64,000 nt of DNA from Rubrobacter aplysinae. GTDB taxonomy: Bacteria > Actinomycetota > Rubrobacteria > Rubrobacterales > Rubrobacteraceae. Where the stretch lies: NCBI RefSeq assembly GCF_001029505.1, contig NZ_LEKH01000002.1:1-64000 (forward strand), read 5' to 3'. Within the stretch, counting starts at the first letter, position 1, and every line of letters begins with the position of its first letter. Shown here in pieces: positions 8,443-18,121 of this stretch. Under the pieces are notes generated by a model that had not been told where the DNA came from, did not search any database, and saw nothing but the letters and a program-made list of their open reading frames with translations. Made by a program: the position numbers and the translations under genes.

Positions 8443-10431
8443 ATGACGGACAGCCTCGTAGCCAAGATCTTCAAGGATCACCTCCGTAGCGGCAGCTTCG
8501 AGCCCGGCGAGGAGGTGGGGCTGGGTATAGATCAGGCGCTCCTCCAGGACGCTACGGGCACGATGGCCGCGCTACAGTTCGAGCGGATGGGCGTCGACCG
8601 GGTACAGGTTCCGTATGCCGTGCAGTACGTAGACCACAACGTGATTCAGCTAGACTTCAAGAATCCCGACGATCACCTCTTTCTGCAGGCTTTCGCCGCG
8701 AAGTACGGCGTGCATTACAGCCGGCCCGGAAACGGTATCTGCCACTACCTGCACGTCGAGCGGGCCGCCCGGCCCGGCGCGACCCTGGTGGGCGCGGATT
8801 CTCACACCACTTCCTCCGGCGCTCTGGGCTCCATAGCCATCGGCGCGGGGGGTATAGACGTGGCGCTGGTGATGGCCGGACAGCCCTTCGAGCTGCCGGT
8901 GCCGCAGGTCGTGGGCGTAGAGCTCACGGGGCGGCTATCCGACTGGGTGACGCCGAAGGACGTGATCCTGGAGCTGTTGCGGCGGCGCGGGGTGCGCGGC
9001 GGCAAGGGCTACATCTTCGAGTTCTACGGCGAGGGCGTGGAGACGATAGACGTCACGGGCCGGACGACCATCTGCAACATGATCGCCGAGCTCGGCGCTA
9101 CCACCGGCATCTTCCCTTCCGACGAGCGCACCCGCGAGTGGCTGACCGCCCAGCAACGTCCCGAGGACTTCGTGGAGCTCGCCGCCGAGGAGGGGGCCGA
9201 GTACGACGAGCACGAGCACATCGCCCTTGACGAGCTCGAGCCCCTGATAGCCATGCCCCACTCGCCCGGCAACGTCGTACCTGTGCGGGAGGTCGCCGGC
9301 AGAGAGGTGGCCCAGGTGTGCATCGGCAGCTCCGTGAACTCCGGCTTCGAGGATCTGGCGATAGCCGCCGCCGTGCTGCGGGGCGAAAGAGTGCATCCGG
9401 GCCTGGTGATGACCGTGACACCGGGGTCGCGTCAGATCCTGGACGCCCTCACCCGCACCGGCGTGTACTCGGACCTCGTGGTCGCCGGAGCCCGGATGCT
9501 GGAGCCCGTGTGCGGCCCGTGCGTCGGGATGGGTCAGGCCCCGCCGAGCGACTCCGTGAGCGTCAGGACCTTCAACCGCAACTTCCCCGGGAGGTCCGGC
9601 ACCATCACGGACCAGGTATGCCTCTCCAGCCCGCCCACGGCTGTCGCCACCGCGCTGAAAGGAGTAATTACAGACCCCCGGGATCTCGGCGAGTACCCGG
9701 AGCTGCCCACCCCGCCGGCTGAGCCCGCGGTGGACGACGCCCAGATCCTGGCCCCGGCCCCGCTGGAGGAGGCTTCGGGCATCGAGATTCCGCGCGGACC
9801 GAACATAAAGCCCCCGCCCGAGGCGTCTGAGCTTCCCGAGGAGCTTACGGCAACCGTGACCATCGTGGTCGACGACGACGTCTCCACCGGCGACCTCGCC
9901 CCCGACGGGGTGGAGGTGATGAGCTTCCGCTCCAACGTGCCGGAGATAGCCGAGTACACCCTCCGCCGCTTCGACCCCGACTATCCGGCCAAGGCGCGGG
10001 AGATGGCCCCCGGCTACATCGTCGGCGGGCACAACTACGGTCAGGGTAGCAGCCGCGAGCACGCCGCCCTCGCCCCGCTACAGCTCGGCGTGCGGGCCGT
10101 GCTCGCAAAGAGCTTCGCCAGGATCCACCGCCGGAACCTGATCTCCCAGGGCATCCTGCCGCTCGTCTTCGCCGACGAGTCCGACTACGACCGCTTCGAG
10201 CAGGGCCAGAGCTGGACGCTCTCCGGCCTCCGCGAGCGACTTGAAGGCGACGTCCGGGAGCTGCCGTTGCGCTCCGGCGGCGAAGAGGTGACGCTGCTTG
10301 CAGAGCTCTCTCGGCGCGAGCGCGACATCCTGCTCGCCGGCGGCGTGCTGCGCAAGCTCCGCGAAGGCGGTACCCAAAGTACCCAGGAAACTGCGGGCAG
10401 CTCCACCGGGCGTGACGAGGTCGGCGAGTAG
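8443..10431 (+). CDS. acn: Aconitate hydratase (Aquifex-type)
   Basis: Interconverts citrate and isocitrate in the TCA cycle. At 662 residues it is the shorter, single-chain aconitase group, not the roughly 900-residue AcnA. Order: catalytic domains 1-3 (to about residue 430), with DHN near residue 65 and ADSHTT near residue 120; then a linker rich in Pro/Ala; then the swivel domain with VGGHNYGQGSSREHAA. Two cluster cysteines are in CGPCVGMGQ near residue 352. Where related enzymes often read IGSCTN, this protein reads IGSSVN, preceded by a cysteine (VCIGSS). The ATG at 8443 has AAGGG about 10 bases upstream. It faces away from the minus-strand catabolic genes. Confidence 0.85.
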   Translation: MTDSLVAKIFKDHLRSGSFEPGEEVGLGIDQALLQDATGTMAALQFERMGVDRVQVPYAVQYVDHNVIQLDFKNPDDHLFLQAFAAKYGVHYSRPGNGICHYLHVERAARPGATLVGADSHTTSSGALGSIAIGAGGIDVALVMAGQPFELPVPQVVGVELTGRLSDWVTPKDVILELLRRRGVRGGKGYIFEFYGEGVETIDVTGRTTICNMIAELGATTGIFPSDERTREWLTAQQRPEDFVELAAEEGAEYDEHEHIALDELEPLIAMPHSPGNVVPVREVAGREVAQVCIGSSVNSGFEDLAIAAAVLRGERVHPGLVMTVTPGSRQILDALTRTGVYSDLVVAGARMLEPVCGPCVGMGQAPPSDSVSVRTFNRNFPGRSGTITDQVCLSSPPTAVATALKGVITDPRDLGEYPELPTPPAEPAVDDAQILAPAPLEEASGIEIPRGPNIKPPPEASELPEELTATVTIVVDDDVSTGDLAPDGVEVMSFRSNVPEIAEYTLRRFDPDYPAKAREMAPGYIVGGHNYGQGSSREHAALAPLQLGVRAVLAKSFARIHRRNLISQGILPLVFADESDYDRFEQGQSWTLSGLRERLEGDVRELPLRSGGEEVTLLAELSRRERDILLAGGVLRKLREGGTQSTQETAGSSTGRDEVGE

Positions 10432-10820
10432 GACGAGTAGCCCACCAGGGGTAATGTCCAGTACCTACCCACCCTCGCAGTCGCCGGCCCAATGGATATA
10501 CGTGACGGCCGTCAGATCGGGCTCTTTCTCCGGCGCTTCACGAAGTAACCGGCGACCCGGGTCGCGCCTGTACGCGGCTCAGGTAGTCGTAGAAACCGCT
10601 GGCGGCGAGCCCCTCGCCCACGAGCTCGCCGCCGAGCACGAACAGCAGCCGCTTCTCCGTGCAGGGCAGGGTGGGTTCCCGTCACCGAGAACGCGCACAC
10701 CGTCCGGTCAGCCCAAGTATGCGTAGGCCAGGCTACGCTCCGGTAGTCGGTGTTGGGGCCGGACGGGCTCTGCCCGTGGGTGGCCGAGCCCCGAGCCGAA
10801 AGAGCCCGAACTATTCATGA
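10432..10820. other. Convergent intergenic region with possible gene remnant
   Basis: About 390 bases between the ends of acn and the symporter gene. On the minus strand a frame ending at 10538 (about 10538-10663) reads like protein (KRLLFVLGGELVGEGLAASG then FYDYLSRV) but has no start or upstream domain, which suggests the C-terminal stump of a lost gene. I do not recognise the family. No clear terminator was found. Confidence 0.3.
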
Positions 10821-12512
10821 CTATTCATCACCGGCCTTCCCCGGGACACTGGAGTAGAGGTCTCTTACAAAGTAGACGAGCAGCAGCACCACGCTAACGC
10901 AGAGGGCCACGACGGAGAGACCGACGACGTAGGGCCACATGCCAGGCCTGCCTATGGCAAAGAAGAACGCCACGCAGAACGTAACCGCCAGGGCTAGCCA
11001 GGGCAGATCAGGCTTCAGGTTCAGTCTCAGGCGGCTGACGTCTACCGCAGAACTCTCGCGCCGGGTCAGGAGAGTCCCCGCTACAAGGCCGATAATGGAG
11101 AACACTATGCCAACGAGCAGGGGCTCCGAGACCAACCCGAAGGCCTCACATATTATCGTGGAGCCCCCGCCGAGGATCATCGCAGTCAGGGCTCCGGAGG
11201 AGTTCGCCCGCCTCCAGTAGAGCCCGGCCAGTATCGGGACGAAGGTGGCCCCGGCAAAGATCTGCTGCGTGGTGAGTAGTAGCTCAAGTATGGAAGGGGT
11301 CACGAGCGCGGCTACCGTGCTCGCCGTCCCTATAACCACTATGCTCCAGCGGGTAATGCCAAGGCCTCTGGATTCCGAGATCCCCTCTCCCTCACCTCCC
11401 TCGTCTGCGGCGGTGTATGAGTCGCGCTGCCCTCTCTCGACGATGTCCCGGGAGACGTGGATACCCGCGCCGAGCAGGTTCGAGTCAACGGTGGACATCG
11501 CGGCGCCGAGGATGCCGGTCACGACGATCATTCCCACCACCGGATTTATTACCTCTAGGGCCATCACCGGGAACACCGTTTCCGGGTTCTCGAGGCCCGG
11601 CCTCAGGGCGGCTCCAAGCGTCCCTACCATGGCTAGCGAGAACGCGGCGAAGAGCCCGACGAACAGGACCATCAAGAGGCTTATACGCCTTATGAGAGCG
11701 GCGCTCCGGGCGGCGTAGACTCGCTGTATCTGGGTCTGTGAGATCGTGTTCAGCGGCATGAATGTTATCGCCCAGACGATCACCACCAGGAGGGTAACGC
11801 CCTGGGTGAGGCTTAGCGTATCCGCCCCCAGGCGGCTCGATATCTCGGAAGTTCCCGCAGAGAATGACGAGAGGAACCCGGCCTCCGGCGCCAGGGCCGG
11901 AAAGCCGAAGGCCACGACGAGCGCGAGGCCGGCGACCATGATGATCGTCTGCACCCAGTCGGTTATCGCAACGCCCCACAAACCGCCGAAGGCCGTATAG
12001 ACGATGGTTACGACCGAGGTGATGACTACCGCGAGCGTCGTGTTGATGCCGAGCAGGGTGTTGACGATCAGTCCTATACCCAAGATGCTGCCGCCCGCAC
12101 CGCCCACGAGTGCGATCAGGGAGAAGAAGGTAACGACGAAGGCGGCGGGCCGGTTGTAGCGGAGCTCTATCATGTCCGGCAGGGTGAACACCCTGTGCTC
12201 CGAAGCTATCTTGCGTATCTTGCCCGAGATGAAGAACAGCAAGAAATAAGCAGAGCCCGCCGCGGCCAGGAGCCAGATGGTGGAGAACCCTCCCGAGTAG
12301 ATCTGGCCCGAGAACCCCATGTACGTGTTAGCCCCGACCACCGTGGAGAATATGGTGGCAAAGAGCACGGCTCCACCCATGCTAGAGGACGCCACGTAGA
12401 AATCCGACTTGCTCTGCTGCCGGCGGGCGAGCACGAAGCCCACGCCGAGCAGCAGGATCAGGTACACGACCGGTATCAAAAGCAAGGAGGAGCTTACACC
12501 GGCCTGGCTCAT
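10821..12512 (-). CDS. Sodium:solute symporter (SSS family)
   Basis: A 563-residue integral membrane protein with about 13 hydrophobic segments. The SSS pattern is present: an N-terminal helix followed by a basic loop (ARRQQSKSDFYVASSSMGG), then a segment with the GANTYMGFSG motif, and a core with WLLAAAGSAYFLLFF. These carriers import sugars, amino acids, carboxylates or nucleosides with Na+. The substrate is not determined by sequence. Its ATG overlaps the TGA of the M42 peptidase gene (ATGA, 12509-12512), so the two are translated together and may handle related compounds. Confidence 0.9.
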   Translation of the reverse strand: MSQAGVSSSLLLIPVVYLILLLGVGFVLARRQQSKSDFYVASSSMGGAVLFATIFSTVVGANTYMGFSGQIYSGGFSTIWLLAAAGSAYFLLFFISGKIRKIASEHRVFTLPDMIELRYNRPAAFVVTFFSLIALVGGAGGSILGIGLIVNTLLGINTTLAVVITSVVTIVYTAFGGLWGVAITDWVQTIIMVAGLALVVAFGFPALAPEAGFLSSFSAGTSEISSRLGADTLSLTQGVTLLVVIVWAITFMPLNTISQTQIQRVYAARSAALIRRISLLMVLFVGLFAAFSLAMVGTLGAALRPGLENPETVFPVMALEVINPVVGMIVVTGILGAAMSTVDSNLLGAGIHVSRDIVERGQRDSYTAADEGGEGEGISESRGLGITRWSIVVIGTASTVAALVTPSILELLLTTQQIFAGATFVPILAGLYWRRANSSGALTAMILGGGSTIICEAFGLVSEPLLVGIVFSIIGLVAGTLLTRRESSAVDVSRLRLNLKPDLPWLALAVTFCVAFFFAIGRPGMWPYVVGLSVVALCVSVVLLLVYFVRDLYSSVPGKAGDE

Positions 12513-13576
12513 TGGGCGAGGCTTTCGAGATAGCGGAGCAGGAGCTCGGTCATCGCCGCAACGTCGCGCATCGAGACCACCTCGTGGGCGTGCACGTACC
12601 GTGTCGGCAACAAGAGAGCCCCCGCGGCGGTCCCGGCACGCTCGAGCTGTATCGCCGCCGCGTCCGTGGAGCCGGCCATGAATACCTCCGGCTGAAAGGG
12701 AATATCATGCTCCCGGGCGACGCTCTTCATGCCGCGCGCAACCTCGGGATCGGAAATGATCCCTATATGGGAGCCCGAAAGCCGGTCCATCATCTTTATC
12801 CCGGGGCCCGCGTCCAGGGTGGTTATCGCCTCGCGCGTCTCGGACCCCGGCAGGTCGTTTGCGACCGTTATATCGAGGGCCACGGCGTAGTCGGGGTCTA
12901 TGGAGTAGGCCGCGGTCCTCGCCCCGCGGAGGCCGACCTCCTCCTGGGTGGTGAAAGCGAAGTACAGGTCGGGCAGGGCGGCGGCCTCAGGCCCGCTCTC
13001 CGAGATCCTGCGCATGGCCTCAAGCTGGATCAGCACGAGCGCCCGGTCGTCCAGCGCCTTGGCCATGAGTCTGTGACGGCCGAGCCTGCGGAACTCGTAG
13101 TCGATTGAGACCGTGTTTCCGATCTCGAGCCCCATCTCTTCAGCCTCTTGCTTGGTAGAGGCCCCGACGTCTATAAAGAACTCGTCTATCTCCGGGAGGG
13201 TCTCTATAGCCTGGGGCCGTCCGGGCTTCATGTGATTTATGAGTCCGGGCACCAGGCTACCGTCATCGGTCTTTACCGTGCAGGCCCGGGCGAAGAGGTT
13301 CTGTGGTCGGTGACCCCCGACCGGCGCGAAGAAGAGAAAGCCCCGCTCGTCTATGTGACTGACCATGAGACCGATCTCGTCCAGGTGGGCCGCTACCATG
13401 ACCCTCGGACCATCGCCGGGTACGTGGGCGATCACGTTCCCCAGAGTATCCGTTCGGACCTCGGGCGTATAGCCCTCGGCCTCACGGCGCACCTCCGCCG
13501 CCAGCGTCCCCTCGTAGCCGGAGACGGCGTGGGCGCCGCAGAGATCTCCGAGACGGTCGATCAACAACTCGTCCAT
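12509..13576 (-). CDS. M42-family metallopeptidase / SgcX-FrvX-like
   Basis: About 355 residues of the M42 (glutamyl/leucyl aminopeptidase) family. The co-catalytic metal sites are visible: AAHLDEIGLM (His and Asp), then KALDDR with the bridging Asp, TTQEEVGLRGA with the catalytic Glu pair, and a late His (RYVHAHEVV). M42 enzymes are cytoplasmic self-compartmentalised aminopeptidases. In E. coli the M42 gene sgcX sits in a sugar operon with sgcQ, and here a SgcQ relative is about 7 kb upstream. ATG 13576 is chosen. A TTG at 13585, 3-5 bases after GGAGGGGGA, is an equally reasonable start. Confidence 0.9.
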   Translation of the reverse strand: MDELLIDRLGDLCGAHAVSGYEGTLAAEVRREAEGYTPEVRTDTLGNVIAHVPGDGPRVMVAAHLDEIGLMVSHIDERGFLFFAPVGGHRPQNLFARACTVKTDDGSLVPGLINHMKPGRPQAIETLPEIDEFFIDVGASTKQEAEEMGLEIGNTVSIDYEFRRLGRHRLMAKALDDRALVLIQLEAMRRISESGPEAAALPDLYFAFTTQEEVGLRGARTAAYSIDPDYAVALDITVANDLPGSETREAITTLDAGPGIKMMDRLSGSHIGIISDPEVARGMKSVAREHDIPFQPEVFMAGSTDAAAIQLERAGTAAGALLLPTRYVHAHEVVSMRDVAAMTELLLRYLESLAQ

Positions 13577-13778
13577 ATTCTCCAATGCTCCCCCTCCGCG
13601 GTCAGAACGGGCCACGTCTCTCCGCGTTGGCCCGTGTACTCAGCTTGCTCGTACAACATACAGGTCCCCTGGGGGCCTACGCCAGGCAACCAGACCCTCG
13701 CTCCTCCCCATCACAAATCCCTATCTGGGAACATGGTCCGTAGACCGCAGGCGGTTCGGTGGAGCACTCAATGAAACG

Positions 13779-15209
13779 CTATCTGACCCGCCTGGAACCC
13801 TCGACCTTATGGTATTCATCGCCCATGAGGGTTCTTACAGCCTGTCTATCCCGGCCCTCCTTTGGTGCGAGCGCGTATATCCCGGTGCCGAGCAGCACCC
13901 ACACGGCGAGTATCGCGTACTCCTGGGGCCAGATCAGGGACATCCCGGTGCCGGGTATCAGGGTAAACACGATGATTAGAACGGCCGCGACGCCTCCGAT
14001 CAGCGGTAGCCACGAGAGGCGTACGTGGTAGGGGCTATCCACGTCCGGATAGCGCCGGCGCACCCGGTACATGCACAGTACCGCCATAAACCAGGCGAGC
14101 CCTATATACACGCCGCCCGTGTCCAGGAACCAGGTTATGGCCCCCTGCCCGAGCCAGCCCAGCCCAAGAGCCAGTGACAGAGTGAAGATCAGGGCGTTCA
14201 CAGGGGTGCCGCGCCGCTCGTTTATCGTGGCGAACATCGCGGGGAAGAGACCGGCGCGGGCGAGGGCGACCATTATCCGCGAGGTGGCTACGAAGAGCGC
14301 GAGGAAGCTGGTGACGAGTCCGAGAACGGAGATCGCGTAAGCCCCCCAACCGAGAGCCGGGAAACCGGCGATCCGGTAGGCATCTATGGTCCCCTGCTCG
14401 AGCTGGGCGGTCCTCTGCCAGGGGATCACCCAGGCGGAGGCTAGCAGGACCAAGCAGTAGAACGTGCCGGCCACCACAATGGTCGCGACCACCACACGGC
14501 CGATGTTCCGGGGCCGGAGATTGGCGTCCTCGGCCAGGATCGCTACCAGGGAGAACCCTGTAAGAAAGGTCATGGCCGGCAGCACGAAGCGCAGGGTCTG
14601 CGGCACCGGAGAGCCATCCTGGGCGTACGGCGGCCAGAAGTTCGAGGGGCTGCCGGATGAGAAGCCGACGACGGCGAGAATCGCCCCGATGAACAGGATG
14701 ACTCCGAACAGCAGTAGCTGGGTGTTGCCCCCGAGGCGCATGCCGTACGCGTTGATCCCGCACACGGAAGCCGCAAGTAGAACTCCTACGGCGAGTACCG
14801 GGAGGTACACGGTGGTGTCGGCTATCGTGTACAGCGGTATCGTGGTCAGGAATGGGAAGAGGTCCGCAAGCAGGAACCCGCTGGCGGTGACGTAGAAAGC
14901 CAGAGAGCTAACGTAGGCACCTATGAGCAGCCAGCCGACGATGAAGGCAACCCTGCGGTTGAACCCGAGATAACCGTAGACGACCTCCCCGCCGGCCCGG
15001 GGGAACTTGGCGGCGAGCTCCGCGTAGGAGAGGGCGACGAGCCCGGCCAGGATCGCGCCGAGCGCCAGGCCGAAGATCATCCCGCCCGCGCCGTAGTCGG
15101 AGAAGAAGATGCCGTTCGTGTAGATCCAGCTCGTTCCGATCACCCCGGCGGCCCCGAGCGCAATCAGCGTTAGCGGACCGAGGCTCTTTCTTAGATCGTT
15201 CGTGGCCAC
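13779..15209 (-). CDS. APC-family amino acid permease
   Basis: A 476-residue membrane protein with 12 predicted helices. The first helix carries the glycine-rich GAAGVIGTSWIY segment typical of APC (amino acid-polyamine-organocation) carriers, and helix 6-8 segments (FSLVAILAEDANLRPRNIGR) also fit. The GTG start at 15209 follows AAGGAG by 6 bases. It is separated from the GATase-like gene upstream by about 120 bases and from the M42 gene downstream by about 200 bases, so it may be the tail of the GntR-controlled operon or a separate unit. Substrate unknown. Confidence 0.9.
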   Translation of the reverse strand: MATNDLRKSLGPLTLIALGAAGVIGTSWIYTNGIFFSDYGAGGMIFGLALGAILAGLVALSYAELAAKFPRAGGEVVYGYLGFNRRVAFIVGWLLIGAYVSSLAFYVTASGFLLADLFPFLTTIPLYTIADTTVYLPVLAVGVLLAASVCGINAYGMRLGGNTQLLLFGVILFIGAILAVVGFSSGSPSNFWPPYAQDGSPVPQTLRFVLPAMTFLTGFSLVAILAEDANLRPRNIGRVVVATIVVAGTFYCLVLLASAWVIPWQRTAQLEQGTIDAYRIAGFPALGWGAYAISVLGLVTSFLALFVATSRIMVALARAGLFPAMFATINERRGTPVNALIFTLSLALGLGWLGQGAITWFLDTGGVYIGLAWFMAVLCMYRVRRRYPDVDSPYHVRLSWLPLIGGVAAVLIIVFTLIPGTGMSLIWPQEYAILAVWVLLGTGIYALAPKEGRDRQAVRTLMGDEYHKVEGSRRVR

Positions 15210-15329
15210 GATAATCTCCTTCCCGTACGACGCTTACCGACGCTTACCCGGGCACTACCCTAGACTCCCCAGTCTGACGATAAGCGTAGGGACGCGCAGG
15301 GACGACGCGAGCATCCGGAACCACAGGAC

Positions 15330-16073
15330 TCAAGCATCCAGCCATCTCACGGCCTGGTCCCAGATCCTGCCATACCCCTCCCATGAGGTGAACGGGTCGG
15401 GGCACCAGTGCGGTGCTATGTCAGAGGTCCATGCGAGCGTCCTGCCACCGCCGTACTCGCCGCACACCAGCAGGGGATCCCCGCCTACCTCGGCCAACAC
15501 CGAAGCCCCGGGCTTGGCCTCTACCCGGTTGTAGCCGAGCAGCACGGGCCACTCGCCCTCTACGCCCTCGAGTATCTGGTGATCCGGCTGACGCACGTCC
15601 GCCACCACGCCCTCGGGGGTCTCCACCCGGTCGTCGTAGGGGGAGATGGATACCGGGAGCGCCTCTTCAATCGGAGTACGATAATAGAATGCGCCGGCGT
15701 TGATACCCTGGAAAGAGTAGTAGCCGCCGCACATGACGAGCGCGCCGCCGTCGTAGGTCCAGTCCTGGACCATCTTCAGCCTGTTAGCTGTCGGCTTTCC
15801 ACGCAAAAACGTATCCGGGTGCAGGAGCAAGGTGTTGGCCCCGATGTCCGAGAGGACGAGCACGTCCACCCCGGAAAGACCCTCTCTTTCGAGCGGGAAC
15901 CCTTCCTGCGCCTCGTGGGCCGGCATCCAGACGACCTCGTGACCGGCATTCTGCAGCGCATCTCTCAAAGGTCCTATGCCGGTCTCGATCATCGCGTCGG
16001 TAAAGTTATCGAACCCCTTGTAGTGGGTACGATTGGTGATCCAGGATTCTCCGACGACCATCACTCGGCTCAT
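15330..16073 (-). CDS. Glutamine amidotransferase-like protein (PF07090 type)
   Basis: A 247-residue protein of the class I glutamine-amidotransferase-like fold. It opens with a Rossmann-type strand (MSRVMVVGES), then VDVLVLSDIGAN, then a nucleophile-elbow-like LVMCGGYYSFQGI around residue 117, and late tryptophan- and proline-rich segments (ARTLAWTSDIAPHW-like). Proteins of this type are often found with ribose-type ABC importers and BtpA proteins. It starts 2 bases after the stop of the phosphotriesterase-family gene, so the two are surely co-transcribed. True amidotransferase activity is doubtful because no synthase partner is encoded nearby. Confidence 0.75.
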   Translation of the reverse strand: MSRVMVVGESWITNRTHYKGFDNFTDAMIETGIGPLRDALQNAGHEVVWMPAHEAQEGFPLEREGLSGVDVLVLSDIGANTLLLHPDTFLRGKPTANRLKMVQDWTYDGGALVMCGGYYSFQGINAGAFYYRTPIEEALPVSISPYDDRVETPEGVVADVRQPDHQILEGVEGEWPVLLGYNRVEAKPGASVLAEVGGDPLLVCGEYGGGRTLAWTSDIAPHWCPDPFTSWEGYGRIWDQAVRWLDA

Positions 16074-16075
16074 CT

Positions 16076-17113
16076 TTATCTACCTCCGGTAAGAGCTTTT
16101 CTAGGGTTTTCGGTTACCAGCAGGGCCAGCTCCCGCTCCGTGAAGCCGTGCCGTCTTAGCCGAGGCAGGAAGTTTTCGAGTACGTGGGCGTAGCCGGTAC
16201 CACCGTAGCGGACGAGCTGTATCTTGACGAACACGTCCTGTGAGAGCAGGATGCTGCCAAAGAACCCGGCCTCCTTGAGACCCGCGAGCGCCCGCGCGTT
16301 CTCCCCATCCGAAGGCGACTGGGCCTGCTGGTCGGCGTAAAAGAAGTCCATACCGATCATGTCGTACTCAAGCCAGGCTCCCCGGCCTGCGAGGTTGATC
16401 TGGTACTCAGGGTCGCCGCCGCTCGGGTTCATGTGGCACAGGATAGTGTTCGTAAGATCACCGCCCTCTTCCTCAACGGTATCCAGCACGCGGCCGGCGA
16501 GACGCTCCCAGCCCGGGAGGTGTACCTCCAGGGGCGCGCCCGTACGACTCTGGGCTCGGGCGGCCCCACGGAGAACTTTCTCCTCCTCGGCGGTGAAGTC
16601 GGCGGAGATCCCGATCTCGCCGATGATGCCGGCCTTAACACCGCGCACGCCCTCCTGGATGTCGCGCTCGATCTCGTCCGCAACGTCCCCCGCTGACATA
16701 GTGGCGACCCACTTAGGGTGCGACTGCTCCAGATAGTAGCCCGCGCCCATGACGATGTGCAGACCCGTGGCGCGCGAGATGCGTTTGAGGGCCTCGGGGT
16801 CTCTTCCTATGCCCCGGCAGGTGGGGTCGACGACCGTACCGCCGCCGGCCAGCCGGAAGCGCGAGATCTCCTCCACGGCCGCGTCTTCGTCCAAAAGCTG
16901 GCAGTTATCCCGGCAAAGGAAGGGCTCGTTCTTTAGCGTACCCAGCATGTCCATAGAGACCGGACGGCGTGCGAGTGCGCGCCGCGAGGCCTCTTCCGGC
17001 TCCTCGAACCACGGTGTGGCGTCGACCATGAGATGCTCGTGAGTCAGCGTTACGCCGAGCTCGGCGGAGTCCACCGGCCCGAGCACCGTATTTACCTCTG
17101 CTACCTGCGACAT
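16076..17113 (-). CDS. Phosphotriesterase-family metal-dependent hydrolase
   Basis: A 345-residue amidohydrolase-superfamily TIM barrel. Metal ligands visible: H25 and H27 in THEHLMVD, a candidate carboxylated lysine in GVKAGIIGEIG near residue 150, histidines in VHLPGWE and CHMNPSGGD, and the late aspartate in LSQDVFVK. True phosphotriesterases are rare in this family; relatives include sugar-lactone and sugar-phosphate-lactone hydrolases and N-acyl-amino compound hydrolases. Its place between a sugar-type ABC importer and a PfkB kinase favours lactone or amide hydrolysis in catabolism. It begins 12 bases after the permease gene. Confidence 0.88.
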   Translation of the reverse strand: MSQVAEVNTVLGPVDSAELGVTLTHEHLMVDATPWFEEPEEASRRALARRPVSMDMLGTLKNEPFLCRDNCQLLDEDAAVEEISRFRLAGGGTVVDPTCRGIGRDPEALKRISRATGLHIVMGAGYYLEQSHPKWVATMSAGDVADEIERDIQEGVRGVKAGIIGEIGISADFTAEEEKVLRGAARAQSRTGAPLEVHLPGWERLAGRVLDTVEEEGGDLTNTILCHMNPSGGDPEYQINLAGRGAWLEYDMIGMDFFYADQQAQSPSDGENARALAGLKEAGFFGSILLSQDVFVKIQLVRYGGTGYAHVLENFLPRLRRHGFTERELALLVTENPRKALTGGR

Positions 17114-17125
17114 CCTATACCTCCC

Positions 17126-18121
17126 TCATCTGCCTAGGCGGCTGAAGATCTTCGTGTTGGCCCAGATGGCGAGCAGCAGCACGACGCCCTGGGCAACGGG
17201 CACGGCGAACGGCGAGACGCGCATGAGGATCAGGCCGTTGCTTATGACCGCTATCGTGAGCGCTCCGAGTACCGCGCCTATCACCGTGCCACGTCCACCG
17301 AAGATCGAGGTACCTCCCAAAACGACGGCCGCGATGACCTCGAGCTCCAGGGCGACGGCGGCGTTCGCCGAGCCCGAGGTCAGCCGGGCGGCGAAGATCA
17401 TGCCGCCGAGGGCGGCGGCCGCCCCGGTGAGCATGAAAGCCGAGAGCTTCACGAGCCTCGTGTTCACCCCGGCTCTTCGCACGGCCTCCTCGTTCGAACC
17501 TATCCCGGTGATGTACTGACCGTACTTGGTGCGGTTCATCAGCACCCAACCCACGAGGACGACCACGGCGGCTATGATCGCCGGGACCGGAATAGGCCCG
17601 ACCTGCCCCTGGCCAAGCACGACGAAGAGTTTGCTGGAGTCTATAGAGATCGAGTACCCTTGCGTGAGAAGCTGGGCGACCCCGCGCCAAGCGGTGAGCC
17701 CCGCGAGGGTGACGATCAGAGCTGGTATCCCCTGGTAGGCGGTGAACCAGCCGTGGATGACGCCCGCGCCGATCCCGAGGCCGAGCATAGCGATTATCGT
17801 GAGCCAGGTCGGGTTCCCGAACGCGAGCATCGAGGCCGAGAGCGCCCCGGTAAGGGCCACGAGCGAGCCGACGGAGAGATCTATCCCCGAGCTTGTTATG
17901 ACGAAAGTCATGGCCACGGCGAGTATGAGGGTCGGCGCGTACTGCCGGAGAATATTCAGCGCGTTGCCCGTGGTAAAGAAGGCGTCAGTGGTTACGGAGA
18001 ACACGACAATCAAGATCCCGAGCATCGCTAAAACACTAAGGATCTGGGCGTTCTTTAAGAGCAGGGCCTTTACCCGCTCCCGGCGCTCGCCCTTACCGGA
18101 TTCTCTCTCAGCGGCTATCAT
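17126..18121 (-). CDS. Ribose-type ABC transporter permease
   Basis: A 331-residue inner membrane protein of the RbsC/BPD_transp_2 family, with about 9-10 hydrophobic segments, the ITSSGIDLSVGS signature, the cytoplasmic loop RTKYGQYITGIGSNEEAVRRAG, and LGGTSIFGGRGTV near the end. It pairs with the ATP-binding gene immediately upstream (ATGA overlap at 18118-18121) and the binding lipoprotein before that. It is the second ribose-type permease of the window and only distantly like the one at 24635, so substrates probably differ. Confidence 0.92.
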   Translation of the reverse strand: MIAAERESGKGERRERVKALLLKNAQILSVLAMLGILIVVFSVTTDAFFTTGNALNILRQYAPTLILAVAMTFVITSSGIDLSVGSLVALTGALSASMLAFGNPTWLTIIAMLGLGIGAGVIHGWFTAYQGIPALIVTLAGLTAWRGVAQLLTQGYSISIDSSKLFVVLGQGQVGPIPVPAIIAAVVVLVGWVLMNRTKYGQYITGIGSNEEAVRRAGVNTRLVKLSAFMLTGAAAALGGMIFAARLTSGSANAAVALELEVIAAVVLGGTSIFGGRGTVIGAVLGALTIAVISNGLILMRVSPFAVPVAQGVVLLLAIWANTKIFSRLGR

